From NCBI RefSeq assembly GCF_900119165.1, contig NZ_FPJG01000006.1, positions 1,116,001 through 1,180,000 on the forward strand: a stretch of DNA of 64,000 bases, written 5' to 3'. Below, in pieces: positions 16,684 through 25,060 of the stretch. The notes beneath the pieces are model-generated. The model made no database searches. It was not told the DNA's origin and was given only the letters and a program-made list of their open reading frames with translations. This DNA comes from Amycolatopsis australiensis (lineage in GTDB: Bacteria; Actinomycetota; Actinomycetes; Mycobacteriales; Pseudonocardiaceae). The position numbers and the translations under genes were made by a program. Numbering within the stretch: the first letter of the stretch is position 1; the number at the start of each line of letters is the position of its first letter.

Positions 16684-18303
16684 TCAGGCGCCCGGCGGCA
16701 CCGGAAGTGGCATGCCGGGCAGGGTCTGGTCGTTCGGCACGACGCCGTCGACCAGGTAGGCCTCCACGACCTTGTCCACACCCGGATTGCCGTAGGCGTA
16801 GATGCCGTGGTCACCCTCGCCGGTGATCGTCAGCATCCGCGAGCCCTCGAACGCCTTGTGCGCGCGGCGCGCGCCCTCGATCGGCGTCGCCGGGTCGTGC
16901 TCCGACTCGACGATGAGCACCGGCGGGACCCCCTTGCCGTCGAGCACGGGCAGCGGGACCGGCGGGTGCTGCCAGAACAGGCACGGCTGGATGAACCAGC
17001 CCGCGCCGAGCAGGGGCAGCTGCTGGTCGATCAGCTTCTGCGACTGCCGGATGGCGCTGGCGGTGGAGCCGGTCCACGGACCCTCGTTGCAGGGGATCGT
17101 CCAGAACGACGCGTCGTAGGCGTCACCGTCGGCCGGGACCATCAGCGGCTGGGCGCCGGAGGTCTCGGTGCTCTTGTCGGCGGCCTTGACCTTCTGCGCG
17201 GCCGACGACTTGGCCTGCGCCGACGCGGTGCCCTGGGTCAGCGTCCGGACGCTGACCAGGTAGTCGGCCAGACCCGGGAACGAGCGCTTCGAGTAGATGT
17301 TCGACGCGATGAACGAGTCCAGGCCGTTGGCCGACACGGTCGAGCCGTCGGGCAGGGTGACCGCGCCCTGGGTCAGCGCGTACCGGACCTGCTCGTAGGT
17401 CTGGCGGGCCGCCTCGCCGGTGGTGCCGAAGTGGTAGAGCTTGTCGTACTTCGCCATCCACGGGAGGAAGTCCTGGCGCCAGCGGCGCTCGAAGCCGAGC
17501 GGCTGCCAGTCGAACGACTTCTGCCAGGTGGTGGTGAACTCCGTCGAGGAGTCGAGGACGAACCGGCCGGTCCGCGTGGGATAAGCCTGCGCGTAGTGCG
17601 CGCCCATCCAGGTGCCCGCGGAGTAGCCGACCCAGTTGATCTTGTCGCGGCCCAGCAGCACGCGCAGCAGGTCGATGTCCTTGACCGTCTGGTCGGTGTT
17701 GATCAGCGGGCCCAGCTCGCCGGACTTCTGCTGGCAGGACAGCGCCGCGTACTTCGTGGCCTGCAGGATCAGGTTCAGGTTCTGCTTGCTGCGGTCGCGC
17801 GGGTCGAGGTCGGAGCCGGTGCCGATGGCGCCGCCGCAGGTGATGTTCGTGCTCTTGCCGGTGCCGCGCGGGTCGAAGCCGATGACCTCCTGGTGCTCGC
17901 GCAGCTTCGGCTGGTTGCGCAGGCGGGCCGGGAAGTTGCGGCCGGGCGCGCCGGGGCCGCCGGGGTTGACGACGACGCTGGCGGTCGCGTCCTTGGTGGC
18001 CTTCAGCCTGCTGACCGCGATGGTCAGGTCGATCTGCGCGTTCGCCTGGTACCAGTTGCGCGGCGTCTTGAACGTCGCGCACTCCATGTCCTCGGCGCCC
18101 GCGGGCGGGGCGGTCGGCAGCTCGGCCGGGACGGCGCACTTGTGCCAGTCCAGCTTCTGGTTCGCGTACTGCGGCGGGATGTTCGTGGAGTTCAGCGGCT
18201 GCTTGCCGGCAGCCGCCTCCTGGCCTGCGAAGGCAGGCGTGAACCCGGCCAGCAGGGTGCCGGCGATGGCCGGGATCACCACCGCGTAGCGGAGTCGTGT
18301 CAT
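16684..18303 (-). CDS. secreted alpha/beta hydrolase, S33 tripeptidyl aminopeptidase-like
   Basis: A 539-residue exported serine peptidase of the Streptomyces SlpD/tripeptidyl-aminopeptidase type. A Sec signal peptide covers residues 1-26 (hydrophobic core YAVVIPAIAGTLLAGF, AFA|G cleavage). Then come the oxyanion segment NPGGPG, the nucleophile elbow GYSAG with Ser about 228, the acid Asp in ESEHDPATP, and the His in GEGDHGIY. ATG 18303 is preferred, with AAGGGG 9 nt upstream; the longer frame to 18390 would spoil the signal peptide. It likely releases short peptides outside the cell. A terminator follows. Confidence 0.9.
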   Translation of the reverse strand: MTRLRYAVVIPAIAGTLLAGFTPAFAGQEAAAGKQPLNSTNIPPQYANQKLDWHKCAVPAELPTAPPAGAEDMECATFKTPRNWYQANAQIDLTIAVSRLKATKDATASVVVNPGGPGAPGRNFPARLRNQPKLREHQEVIGFDPRGTGKSTNITCGGAIGTGSDLDPRDRSKQNLNLILQATKYAALSCQQKSGELGPLINTDQTVKDIDLLRVLLGRDKINWVGYSAGTWMGAHYAQAYPTRTGRFVLDSSTEFTTTWQKSFDWQPLGFERRWRQDFLPWMAKYDKLYHFGTTGEAARQTYEQVRYALTQGAVTLPDGSTVSANGLDSFIASNIYSKRSFPGLADYLVSVRTLTQGTASAQAKSSAAQKVKAADKSTETSGAQPLMVPADGDAYDASFWTIPCNEGPWTGSTASAIRQSQKLIDQQLPLLGAGWFIQPCLFWQHPPVPLPVLDGKGVPPVLIVESEHDPATPIEGARRAHKAFEGSRMLTITGEGDHGIYAYGNPGVDKVVEAYLVDGVVPNDQTLPGMPLPVPPGA

Positions 18304-18369
18304 ACGGTTGCCCCTTGTCGGGTTTCGCGTGCGGAGTCCGGCTATTGATATCGGCCGGGTAGGGGCGGG

Positions 18370-18445
18370 ACAACCGACCTTGGTCGGCATCGCGGACCGT
18401 GGCGATCAAATCGATATCGGACAGACGTGACGCGCCGTCACCGAG
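18370..18445. promoter_or_regulatory. divergent promoter region with two dyads
   Basis: Between the peptidase (18303) and the symporter operon (18490) lie two palindromes: CCGACC-TT-GGTCGG (18374-18387) and GTGACG-CGC-CGTCAC (18427-18441). The repeated GATATCGG words at about 18347 and 18411 flank them. They are candidate operators for carbon-source control of the symporter. The cognate regulator is not identified. Confidence 0.4.
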
Positions 18446-18489
18446 GTCTTAAGGTCAGGCGGTCGGTTACGGGAGTTAGGTGAGGTCCG

Positions 18490-18768
18490 ATGTCGACTGT
18501 GAAGCACGACGGGAAGGTGCGCGGGTTGCGGTTCAGCCCGTGGAACCTGCTCCTGATCGTTCCGCTGCTGGTCCTGGTCACGCCACTGTTCAACGTGGAC
18601 GGTCCGCGGCTGTTCGGGATGCCGTTCTTCTACTGGTTCCAGTTCCTCATGGTCGCGGTGGGCGTCCTCTCCACCTGGATCGTCTACGTCATGACCAGGG
18701 ACAAGCCGACCGCTGACGCGCCGGACCGGCTGAGCGTCGACGAACTGGACGAGGGGGACGCTCGATGA
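18490..18768 (+). CDS. DUF3311-type small membrane subunit of symporter
   Basis: A 92-residue protein with two transmembrane helices (about 19-35 and 46-67) and an acidic tail ending EGDAR. Small DUF3311 proteins typically precede sodium:solute symporters in actinobacteria; in Corynebacterium a comparable small gene accompanies mctC. The stop overlaps the ATG of the symporter by 4 bp. The ribosome site GTGAGG precedes ATG 18490. Confidence 0.85.
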   Translation: MSTVKHDGKVRGLRFSPWNLLLIVPLLVLVTPLFNVDGPRLFGMPFFYWFQFLMVAVGVLSTWIVYVMTRDKPTADAPDRLSVDELDEGDAR

Positions 18769-20420
18769 GCAACCTGCAGTGGCCCGAGCTGATCATCTTC
18801 ACCGTGCTGTTCGCGCTGGTGACGGTGCTCGGCTTCATGGCGTCGCGCTGGCAGCGCGGCAGCACGCTGGACCACCTCGACGAGTGGGGCCTCGGCGGGC
18901 GCAAGTTCGGCTCGTGGATCACGTGGTTCCTGCTCGGCGGTGACCTCTACACGGCGTACACGTTCGTCGCGGTGCCCGCGCTGGTGTTCAGCGCCGGCGC
19001 GCTGGGCCTCTACGCCCTCCCGTACACGATCGTCGTCTACCCGATCGTCCTCCTGCCGGCGCTGCGGATGTGGTCGGTTTCGCGGGTGCGCGGTTACGTC
19101 ACGCCGGCCGACTTCGTGCGCGGCCGCTTCGGCTCGCCGACGCTGGCGCTGCTCGTCGCGATCACCGGCATCGTCGCGACCATGCCGTACATCGCGCTGC
19201 AGCTGGTCGGGCTCGAAGCCGTGCTGCGGACGATGGGCATCAACGGCGGTGGCATCGTCGGGCACCTGCCGCTGCTGGTGGCCTTCGTCATCCTGGCCTT
19301 CTACACCTACCAGTCCGGCCTGCGGGCGCCCGCGCTGATCGCGTTCGTCAAGGACATCCTGATCTACATCGTGATCCTGGTGGCGATCATCTACCTGCCC
19401 TCGAAGCTCGGCGGCTGGTCGCACATCTTCGACTCGGCCGCGCAGACGCTGGCCAAGCCGAACCCGAAGACCGGGAAGCCGTCCGGGTCGATCCTGCTCA
19501 CCGCCAACAACCAGCTGCAGTACGCGACGCTGGCGCTGGGTTCGGCGCTCGCGCTGTTCCTCTACCCGCACTCGCTGACCAGCGTGCTGGCCTCGCGCGG
19601 GCGCAACGTGATCAAGCGGAACATGGTCGCGCTGCCGGCGTACTCGCTGGTGCTGGGCCTGCTGGCGCTGCTGGGCTACGTGGCGATCACCGCGGGCGTC
19701 AAGCCGCTGACCAACGCCGCGACCGGCAAGGCCGACGGCAACACGATCGTCCCGGTGCTGTTCAACAACCAGTTCTCGTCGTGGTTCGCGGGCATCGCGT
19801 TCGCCGCGATCGGCATCGGCGCCCTGGTGCCCGCCGCGATCATGTCGATCGCCGCGGCCAACCTGTGGACGCGCAACATCTACAAGGAGTACATCCGCAA
19901 GAACGCGACACCGCAGGAAGAAGCGAAGCAGGCGAAGCTGGCTTCGCTGGTCGTGAAGCTCGGCGCGGTGGCCGTGATCATCCTGATCGACCCGCAGTTC
20001 TCGATCGACCTGCAGCTCATCGGCGGCGTGCTGATCCTGCAGACGCTGCCGGCGGTGGCGCTCGCGCTGTACACGCGCTGGTTCCACCGGTGGGGCCTGA
20101 TCGCCGGCTGGGTCGTCGGCATCGGCTGGGGCCTGATCATGCTGTACGGCATCCCGAACCCGGCCAACGGCAAGCAGCACTTCGGCGGTTCGGCGCTCGC
20201 GCTGGGCAACATGTCGATCTTCGGCTGGCACCCGTTCGCGGGCTCGCAGGTCCAGATCTACGTCGGGTTCGTCGCGCTGATCGCCAACCTGGTGGTCGCG
20301 GCGATCTTCACGGTGATCGCCCGGCAGCTGAAGGTGTTCAACGGCACCGACGACACGAACCCCGAGGACTACCACGTCGACGAGCACGACAAGGACCTGC
20401 GTCCCATCGGCGTCCACTAA
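18765..20420 (+). CDS. sodium:solute symporter, monocarboxylate uptake (MctC/MctP-like)
   Basis: An SSS-family transporter of 551 residues with about 13 transmembrane helices. The conserved early segment LDEWGLGGRKFGSWITWFLLGGD matches the family's core helices, and GYVTPADFVRGRFGS is the usual loop. The length equals that of the corynebacterial acetate/pyruvate/propionate carrier MctC. The neighbouring DUF3311 subunit supports this group. It imports short monocarboxylates with a cation. Its stop overlaps the convergent ceramidase-like gene by 4 bp. Confidence 0.87.
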   Translation: MSNLQWPELIIFTVLFALVTVLGFMASRWQRGSTLDHLDEWGLGGRKFGSWITWFLLGGDLYTAYTFVAVPALVFSAGALGLYALPYTIVVYPIVLLPALRMWSVSRVRGYVTPADFVRGRFGSPTLALLVAITGIVATMPYIALQLVGLEAVLRTMGINGGGIVGHLPLLVAFVILAFYTYQSGLRAPALIAFVKDILIYIVILVAIIYLPSKLGGWSHIFDSAAQTLAKPNPKTGKPSGSILLTANNQLQYATLALGSALALFLYPHSLTSVLASRGRNVIKRNMVALPAYSLVLGLLALLGYVAITAGVKPLTNAATGKADGNTIVPVLFNNQFSSWFAGIAFAAIGIGALVPAAIMSIAAANLWTRNIYKEYIRKNATPQEEAKQAKLASLVVKLGAVAVIILIDPQFSIDLQLIGGVLILQTLPAVALALYTRWFHRWGLIAGWVVGIGWGLIMLYGIPNPANGKQHFGGSALALGNMSIFGWHPFAGSQVQIYVGFVALIANLVVAAIFTVIARQLKVFNGTDDTNPEDYHVDEHDKDLRPIGVH

Positions 20421-21034
20421 GGACGGTCGAGGCGGGCGACCAGCGTCCGTGAGACGAGGTAGAGCACCAGGCCGTTGAGCAGGTGCCAGAGGAAGTGCGT
20501 GCCGGCCGGGACGTAGTCGCAGACGTCCCGGTCGAGCGCGCGGAGGCTCAGTGAGAGCGCGAAGACCGCCCCGGCCACGGCGAAGTGCGTCCAGTACTCG
20601 TCACGGCGGAAGGCCAAGAGCGCGGCGAACGCGAACAGCCCGAACAGCGCGGAGAGGTAGAGGCCGCCGCCCAGCACCGCCGTGACCACGGTGAGCGCGA
20701 GAAACGCGGGCGGGGCGAACCACCACCGGCGCCAGCCGAAGAACACGCGTGGGAACAACGCGGCGTACACCAGGACGAAGCCGAGGACGGCGGCCGAGTC
20801 CCCGACGGCGGCCCACCGCCTCGCGACCAGGTGGAAGACGCTGCTGGCCACGAAGACCAACCCGATGAGGACGGCGAGCAGCCGCCCGGCGCGGTTGCCC
20901 GCGGCCAGCCGCCAGACGAGCACGGCGGCCACGAGGAAGGCGAGGTTGCTGAGACTGTTGAGCGGCTCACCCCAGAGCCCGGGCGCGACGCGTTCGCAGT
21001 ACCCGTCGACGTAGTCCGTCACGGGAACAGCCAA
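20417..21034 (-). CDS. ceramidase-like (CREST superfamily) membrane protein
   Basis: A 205-residue protein with seven predicted helices that matches alkaline-ceramidase-type hydrolases. The N-terminus is DYVDGYCERVAPGLWGEPLNSLSNLAFL. A Ser-x-x-x-His core (SSVFHLV), an Asp in VGDSAAVLG, and the C-terminal HFLWHLLNGLVLYL pattern provide the expected zinc ligands and catalytic residues. A lipid-amide hydrolase role in the membrane is inferred from the family. Only 20 bp separate its start from the divergent AhpD-like gene. Confidence 0.8.
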   Translation of the reverse strand: MAVPVTDYVDGYCERVAPGLWGEPLNSLSNLAFLVAAVLVWRLAAGNRAGRLLAVLIGLVFVASSVFHLVARRWAAVGDSAAVLGFVLVYAALFPRVFFGWRRWWFAPPAFLALTVVTAVLGGGLYLSALFGLFAFAALLAFRRDEYWTHFAVAGAVFALSLSLRALDRDVCDYVPAGTHFLWHLLNGLVLYLVSRTLVARLDRP

Positions 21035-21054
21035 CCACGGCTAGCGTGAGGGGC

Positions 21055-21630
21055 ATGAGCGACGCGGTGAGCCGGTTCCCGATCACGGAACTCGAAGACC
21101 TGCCCGACGACCTTCGCGAGCGCGTGGGCGTGATCGCGGAGAAGTCGGGGTTCGTCCCGAACATCTTCCGCGCGCTCGGCCACCGCCCGGCCGAGCTGCG
21201 CGCGTTCCTCGACTACCACGACGCGTTGATGGAGCGGACCGAAGGCCTGAGCAAGGCCGAGCGCGAGCTGGTGGTCGTCGCGACGTCCGGCGCGAACCAC
21301 TGCACGTACTGCGTGGTCGCGCACGGGGCCATCCTGCGCATCCGCGCGAAGGACCCGGAGCTGGCCGACCGCGTGTCCAGCAACCCGTGGCAGGTGGAGC
21401 TGGACGAGCGCGGTCGCGCGATCGTCGACCTCGCGCTGGCGCTCGCCCAGGACTCCGCGCTGTTCGGCGAGGGTGACCTGGAGGCCGCGCGCAACGCCGG
21501 CCTCACCGACGACGAGATCTGGGACGTCGGCGCGATCACGGCGTTGTTCGCGATGTCGAACCGGCTCGCCCACCTGACCGCGCTGCGCCCGAACCCGGAA
21601 TTCTTCCTCCTCGGCCGCGTGCCGCGTTAG
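21055..21630 (+). CDS. AhpD-like peroxidase-related protein (carboxymuconolactone decarboxylase fold)
   Basis: A 191-residue protein with the alkylhydroperoxidase D fold. The redox CxxC motif lies in NHCTYCVVAHG (near residue 85) and the following helix is typical of peroxidase-related enzymes. ATG 21055 is chosen. A TAGCGT -10-like hexamer at 21042-21047 lies 7 nt upstream, suggesting a leaderless transcript; a GTG at 21046 is an alternative. It probably detoxifies peroxides in the cytoplasm. The stop overlaps the convergent MarR-GNAT gene by 4 bp. Confidence 0.85.
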   Translation: MSDAVSRFPITELEDLPDDLRERVGVIAEKSGFVPNIFRALGHRPAELRAFLDYHDALMERTEGLSKAERELVVVATSGANHCTYCVVAHGAILRIRAKDPELADRVSSNPWQVELDERGRAIVDLALALAQDSALFGEGDLEAARNAGLTDDEIWDVGAITALFAMSNRLAHLTALRPNPEFFLLGRVPR

Positions 21631-22556
21631 AACTCCTGGCGCCAGGTTTCGTCGGTCAGCTTCGGCCCCCAGGTGTCGAAGTCGTGCTCGGCGACGGGCT
21701 CGAACCCGGCCGCGCGGTAGATCTTCCGCGCCGCGGTGAGGATCGAGACCGTCGACAGCTCCATCCCGCGGTAGCCGTGCGAGCGGGCGAACTCGACGCA
21801 CTCGGTGACCAGCCGCTTGCCGAGGCCGTGTCCGCGGGCCGACGGTTCGAGCAGCAGGAGCCGCAGCTTCGCGATCTCCGGGTCCTCGCTGCGGGCGCAC
21901 GCGATGCTGCCGACGCGCTCACCGTCGAGTTCGGCGATCCAGAACGCCTGGCCCGGATCGTCGCGGGTCTCGACGAAGTCCGCGACGATCCGGGCGACGA
22001 GCCCTTCGAACCGGTCGTCGAAGCCGTACTCGCGGCCGTACAACGCGCCGTGTCGTTCCACCACCCAGCCGAGGTCACCCGGTCGTGGCGGCCGGAGGAC
22101 GACGACCGGGTCGCGGTGGCGGCCGCCGACGACGTCGCCGATCGTGCGCATCGCGGTCAGCAGCCGCTGCTGGTCTTCGTCGGCGAAGCGGCGCAGCAGG
22201 CCGGCGATCTGCTCGGTGGACCGGCGGTTGAGCACGTCGAACGCTTCGCGGCCCGCCGCGGTCGGGCGCACGAGCTGGCGGCGGGCGTCCTCGCCGGACC
22301 GTTCGCGCGCGATCAGCCCGCGAGCCTCGAGGCGGGCGAGCAGCCTGCTGGCGTAGCCGGCGTCGAGGTCGAGGCGCTTGCGCAGGTCGGTGACTGGCAG
22401 TGGGTCCTGGTGGGCGAGCTCGAAGAGCACCCGCGCTTCCGGCAGCGAGTACTCGGCGTCCGCCGGTCCTTCGTCCAGTACGCCGATGACTCCGGTGTAG
22501 AGCCGGTTGAAGGCGCGGACCGCGGCCACGCGGTCGGCCAGCTGTGCGTCGTTCAT
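21627..22556 (-). CDS. bifunctional MarR regulator / GNAT acetyltransferase
   Basis: A 309-residue fusion. Residues 1-140 are a MarR winged helix (LPEARVLFELAHQDPLPVTDLRKRL, DLDAGYASRLLARLEARGLI). Residues about 150-305 are a GNAT acetyltransferase with motif A EPSARGHGLGKRLVTE, which binds acetyl-CoA. This fusion type is widespread. ATG 22556 has GAGGTGG 3-9 nt upstream; the frame upstream of it is not coding. Two overlapping dyads directly upstream (22566-22589) suggest autoregulation. The acetylated substrate is unknown. Confidence 0.9.
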   Translation of the reverse strand: MNDAQLADRVAAVRAFNRLYTGVIGVLDEGPADAEYSLPEARVLFELAHQDPLPVTDLRKRLDLDAGYASRLLARLEARGLIARERSGEDARRQLVRPTAAGREAFDVLNRRSTEQIAGLLRRFADEDQQRLLTAMRTIGDVVGGRHRDPVVVLRPPRPGDLGWVVERHGALYGREYGFDDRFEGLVARIVADFVETRDDPGQAFWIAELDGERVGSIACARSEDPEIAKLRLLLLEPSARGHGLGKRLVTECVEFARSHGYRGMELSTVSILTAARKIYRAAGFEPVAEHDFDTWGPKLTDETWRQEF

Positions 22557-22565
22557 TGACCACCT

Positions 22566-22589
22566 CAACAAACTCGTTGACGAAGTCAA
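22566..22589 (-). promoter_or_regulatory. probable MarR operator
   Basis: Two overlapping dyads lie 10-33 bp upstream of the MarR-GNAT start: CAAC-N6-GTTG (22566-22579) and TTGAC-GAA-GTCAA (22577-22589). Position and AT content fit autorepression. Confidence 0.5.
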
Positions 22590-22645
22590 AGAATACTGCG
22601 GACGCCGGCCGAGGCAAGGGACATCTCGGTGGGTGGACATGGGAA

Positions 22646-22723
22646 ACCCCGTGCTGCTGCCAGGTCGGGGGTCCGCCAGCATCACGGGGTCGTAGGGGGT
22701 ATCGACGCCACTTTCAGTGGCGT
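22646..22723 (-). terminator. hairpins between small basic ORF and MarR-GNAT gene
   Basis: A 14-bp stem with one mismatch (22646-22659 with 22677-22690, 17-nt loop) is followed on the minus strand by TTTCCC, and a second perfect 8-bp hairpin ACGCCACT-TTC-AGTGGCGT lies at 22705-22723. They could end the transcript of the small gene at 22949. Confidence 0.45.
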
Positions 22724-22787
22724 TACAGCCTCGGCACTTTGTGGCATAGGTCACTCGAATGGGCGACCACCACGGGGTGAAGAGGGA

Positions 22788-22949
22788 TCAGCGCATGTAG
22801 CCCGAGCGCGCCTGCGCGATCGCGATGAGTTCCTGACGGACCGTCGCGGTCGCGGCGGTGTCGATCGCCCGGTTCAGCGCCCGGCGAGTGCGAGCCTCGG
22901 CGCGACGGGCACGGAGCTTGGCGGCGATGTTGTTCATCGGTTTCTGCAT
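22788..22949 (-). CDS. small basic hypothetical protein
   Basis: A putative 53-residue, Arg/Ala-rich protein starting MQKPMNNIAAKLRARRAEAR. It is probably one long helix, with no cysteines or membrane segment. GAAGGGG lies immediately upstream of ATG 22949, which is closer than ideal; ATG 22937 (MNNIAAKL) is an alternative with the same site 12 nt away. Basic composition suggests nucleic-acid binding, but I do not recognise a family. It is isolated between two non-coding stretches. Confidence 0.45.
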   Translation of the reverse strand: MQKPMNNIAAKLRARRAEARTRRALNRAIDTAATATVRQELIAIAQARSGYMR

Positions 22950-23198
22950 CCCCTTCGGAGGGTCTCGGTGGCTTGTGCCTCTAGTATGCACCTTTTTTCA
23001 CAAGTATTCCAATGAATGTCCGGTGATGTGGCGCACTCGCCGATGAATCATCGGCTAAGTTGGGTATAGACCGGAGAGATTGAGGGTGGCGGCGGTCACG
23101 GCGAGGCAACCCGCTACGGCTCTATAGGTATATCTAGCGCCACAGCTATAAATGCTTAGCGATGCTCATAGGCCGCGAGACGACGGCAAAAGCGCAGG
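22950..23198. other. AT-richer intergenic stretch
   Basis: About 250 bp with unusually high AT (for example TATAGGTATATCTAG near 23122 and a T6 run at 22993). It may hold the promoter of the small gene. I see no RNA gene, repeat pair or ORF worth reporting. Confidence 0.4.
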
Positions 23199-24389
23199 TC
23201 AGTCGCGTCCGAGCAGGTAGTGGCCGAAGTGCGGCACGGTGAAGGCGATCTGGCCGCGTTCGGCGGAGTAGACGAGGCCCTTCTTCATGAGGCTGTCGCG
23301 AGCCGGCGACAGCGACGACGGCTTGCGCCCGAGGAAGACGGCGACGTCGGCGGTGCCGGCGGGCTCGTCGCGGCCCTGGGTCAGCTCGGCCATCGCGAGC
23401 AGGTACTCGCGCTCGGCGGGCGTCGCGCGGTCGTAGCGGGAACCGAAGAAGCCCACGGCTAGTTCTGCCTCCGCCTCGGGGGCCGCGACCTGGACATCCT
23501 TGACGGTGATCGGGTCGGACGGCGCCGCGTCCCAGGCCGCCTTGCCGTAGGCCTGGATGAAGTACGGGTAGCCGCCGGACGCGTCGAAGAGCGCGTCGAG
23601 GGCTTCCGGCTCGATGCCGGCGTCCTCCCGCTCGATCGGCGCCAGCACGGCGTAGTCGGCGTCCTCGCGGTCGAGGCGGTCGATCCGCGCGTACCGGAAC
23701 AGCCGCTCGGAGTAGGACTTGGACGCCGAGAGCACGGCGGGCACGTGCGGCAGCCCGGCCCCGACGACGACCAGCGGCGCCCCGGACTGGGACAGCTCGT
23801 GGCAGGCGGCGCACAACGCCGAGACGTCGTCGGGCTGCAAGTCCTGGATCTCGTCGATGAGCAGCGCGACCCCGGTCCCGACGTCCGCGGCCAGCTCGGC
23901 GACGTCGGTGAACAGCTCGACGAGGTCGATCTCGATGTCCCCGGAGTCGGCCCGTCCTTGCGCGGCGGGCACGTCGATGCCGGGCTGCCACCGGTCGCGG
24001 AGCTTGGCGTCGGGCTTGTTGGCCCGCAGCGCGAAGGCCTTGAGCACGCCGAGGACCTCTTCGACCCGGTCGGGCGCGCGATGCCGCACGGCGAGATCCC
24101 GGATGGCCCGGTGCAGCGCGGCGGACAGCGGCCGCCGCAGCTCGGCGTCCGGCCGCGCCTCGATCTTCCCGGCACCCCACTTGTGCCGGACGGCCATCGC
24201 GCGCAGCTCCCCGAGGAGCACGGTCTTCCCGACCCCGCGCAGCCCGGTGAGCACGAGACTGCGTTCGGGTCTCCCCCGCGCGACCCGTTCGAGGACGACC
24301 TCGAAAGCCTTGAGCTCACGTTCACGCCCGGCCAGCTCAGGCGGCCGCTGCCCGGCGCCGGGCGCGAAGGGGTTGCGGATGGGGTCCAC
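23199..24389 (-). CDS. AAA (Orc1/Cdc6-like) ATP-binding protein
   Basis: A 396-residue AAA ATPase of the AAA_16 type: Walker A GLRGVGKT (49-56), Walker B ALLIDEIQD (about 174-183), sensor-like VVVGAGLP, and a C-terminal winged-helix region (AVFLGRKPSSLSPARDSLMKKGLVY). Such stand-alone STAND/Orc-like ATPases are common in actinobacteria and their function is mostly unknown. It is transcribed alone and is divergent from the S1-like gene, with a 108-bp gap. Confidence 0.85.
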   Translation of the reverse strand: MDPIRNPFAPGAGQRPPELAGRERELKAFEVVLERVARGRPERSLVLTGLRGVGKTVLLGELRAMAVRHKWGAGKIEARPDAELRRPLSAALHRAIRDLAVRHRAPDRVEEVLGVLKAFALRANKPDAKLRDRWQPGIDVPAAQGRADSGDIEIDLVELFTDVAELAADVGTGVALLIDEIQDLQPDDVSALCAACHELSQSGAPLVVVGAGLPHVPAVLSASKSYSERLFRYARIDRLDREDADYAVLAPIEREDAGIEPEALDALFDASGGYPYFIQAYGKAAWDAAPSDPITVKDVQVAAPEAEAELAVGFFGSRYDRATPAEREYLLAMAELTQGRDEPAGTADVAVFLGRKPSSLSPARDSLMKKGLVYSAERGQIAFTVPHFGHYLLGRD

Positions 24390-24497
24390 TCTGCCAAGCT
24401 ATCGACGTGTCTAGCGCGAGCCCGATATTCGGCCATAGTCGGCTAGCGCGTGTCGCCGATGTTCGACCGGATGGCCGAGCCCTGGCACAGTGACGCG

Positions 24498-25001
24498 ATG
24501 ACCGAGCGGGATTGGCGGCGCTTCGCGGTCGGCGCCGAGGTGACCGGCACGGTTTCCGCGATCCCGCGGCCGGGAGCCATCGGAATCTTCGTCGACCTGG
24601 ACGGCGCGCCGGGTTTCGTCGATGTCCTGAGCCTGCCGCGGCAGGTCGGGGCGTGGCCATCGGTCGGCGTGACGACGACCTTCGAGGTGCTCACCCGCGG
24701 TCCGCGGCAAATCCGGCTGTGGCCGCTGGACCCGCGGTTCCGCTCGGGACCGTTCGGCAACGGTGTGCCGGAGCACGAGTGGCTGGCGCGCAAGGCGCGT
24801 TACCCGGAAGGCGCGGTCCTCACCGCGGAGGTGAGCGATGCCTATGTATCGGACGGCTCGTACGTCGTCCGGTACGAGGGCGGCTGGTCGTTCCTCGAAG
24901 GGGACGGCGAGCCACCGGAGGTGGGCGCCCGCGCCGACTACGAGGTGGTCCGCCACCTCGACAGAACCCGGCGCACGCTGCTCCGGCCGGCGGGTACATA
25001 G
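24498..25001 (+). CDS. S1-domain-like hypothetical protein
   Basis: A 167-residue protein. The N-terminal part (about 9-60) reads like an S1 RNA-binding OB fold: VGAEVTGTVSAIPRPGAIGIFVDL, GFVDVLSL. A second beta-rich repeat follows at about 100-160 (GAVLTAEVSDAYVSDGSYVVRYE). ATG 24498 is chosen because MTERDWRRFAVG begins the domain; GTG 24450 and ATG 24459 are in frame upstream. Its cellular role is unknown. Confidence 0.65.
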   Translation: MTERDWRRFAVGAEVTGTVSAIPRPGAIGIFVDLDGAPGFVDVLSLPRQVGAWPSVGVTTTFEVLTRGPRQIRLWPLDPRFRSGPFGNGVPEHEWLARKARYPEGAVLTAEVSDAYVSDGSYVVRYEGGWSFLEGDGEPPEVGARADYEVVRHLDRTRRTLLRPAGT

Positions 25002-25060
25002 AGACGAACAGGTCTGCAGCCCTGCTCGTCCCTACCCCCAGCGCGCACTACGACGTGGCA

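Noticed and set aside
16589..16780. Chromosomal replication origin
   Set aside because: There are only four DnaA-box-like sites, and no dnaA, dnaN or AT-rich unwinding element nearby. Kept only as a box cluster.
13833..16814. Very long minus-strand open frame (993 codons) opposite the ABC and EndoU-like genes
   Set aside because: Its translation is Arg/Pro/His/Gln-rich without domain features, and it is antisense to well-supported genes. High GC keeps the frame open.
16606..18348. 580-codon plus-strand frame opposite the S33 peptidase
   Set aside because: Antisense of a clear secreted peptidase gene. Val/Arg/Gly/Leu-rich shadow with no motif.
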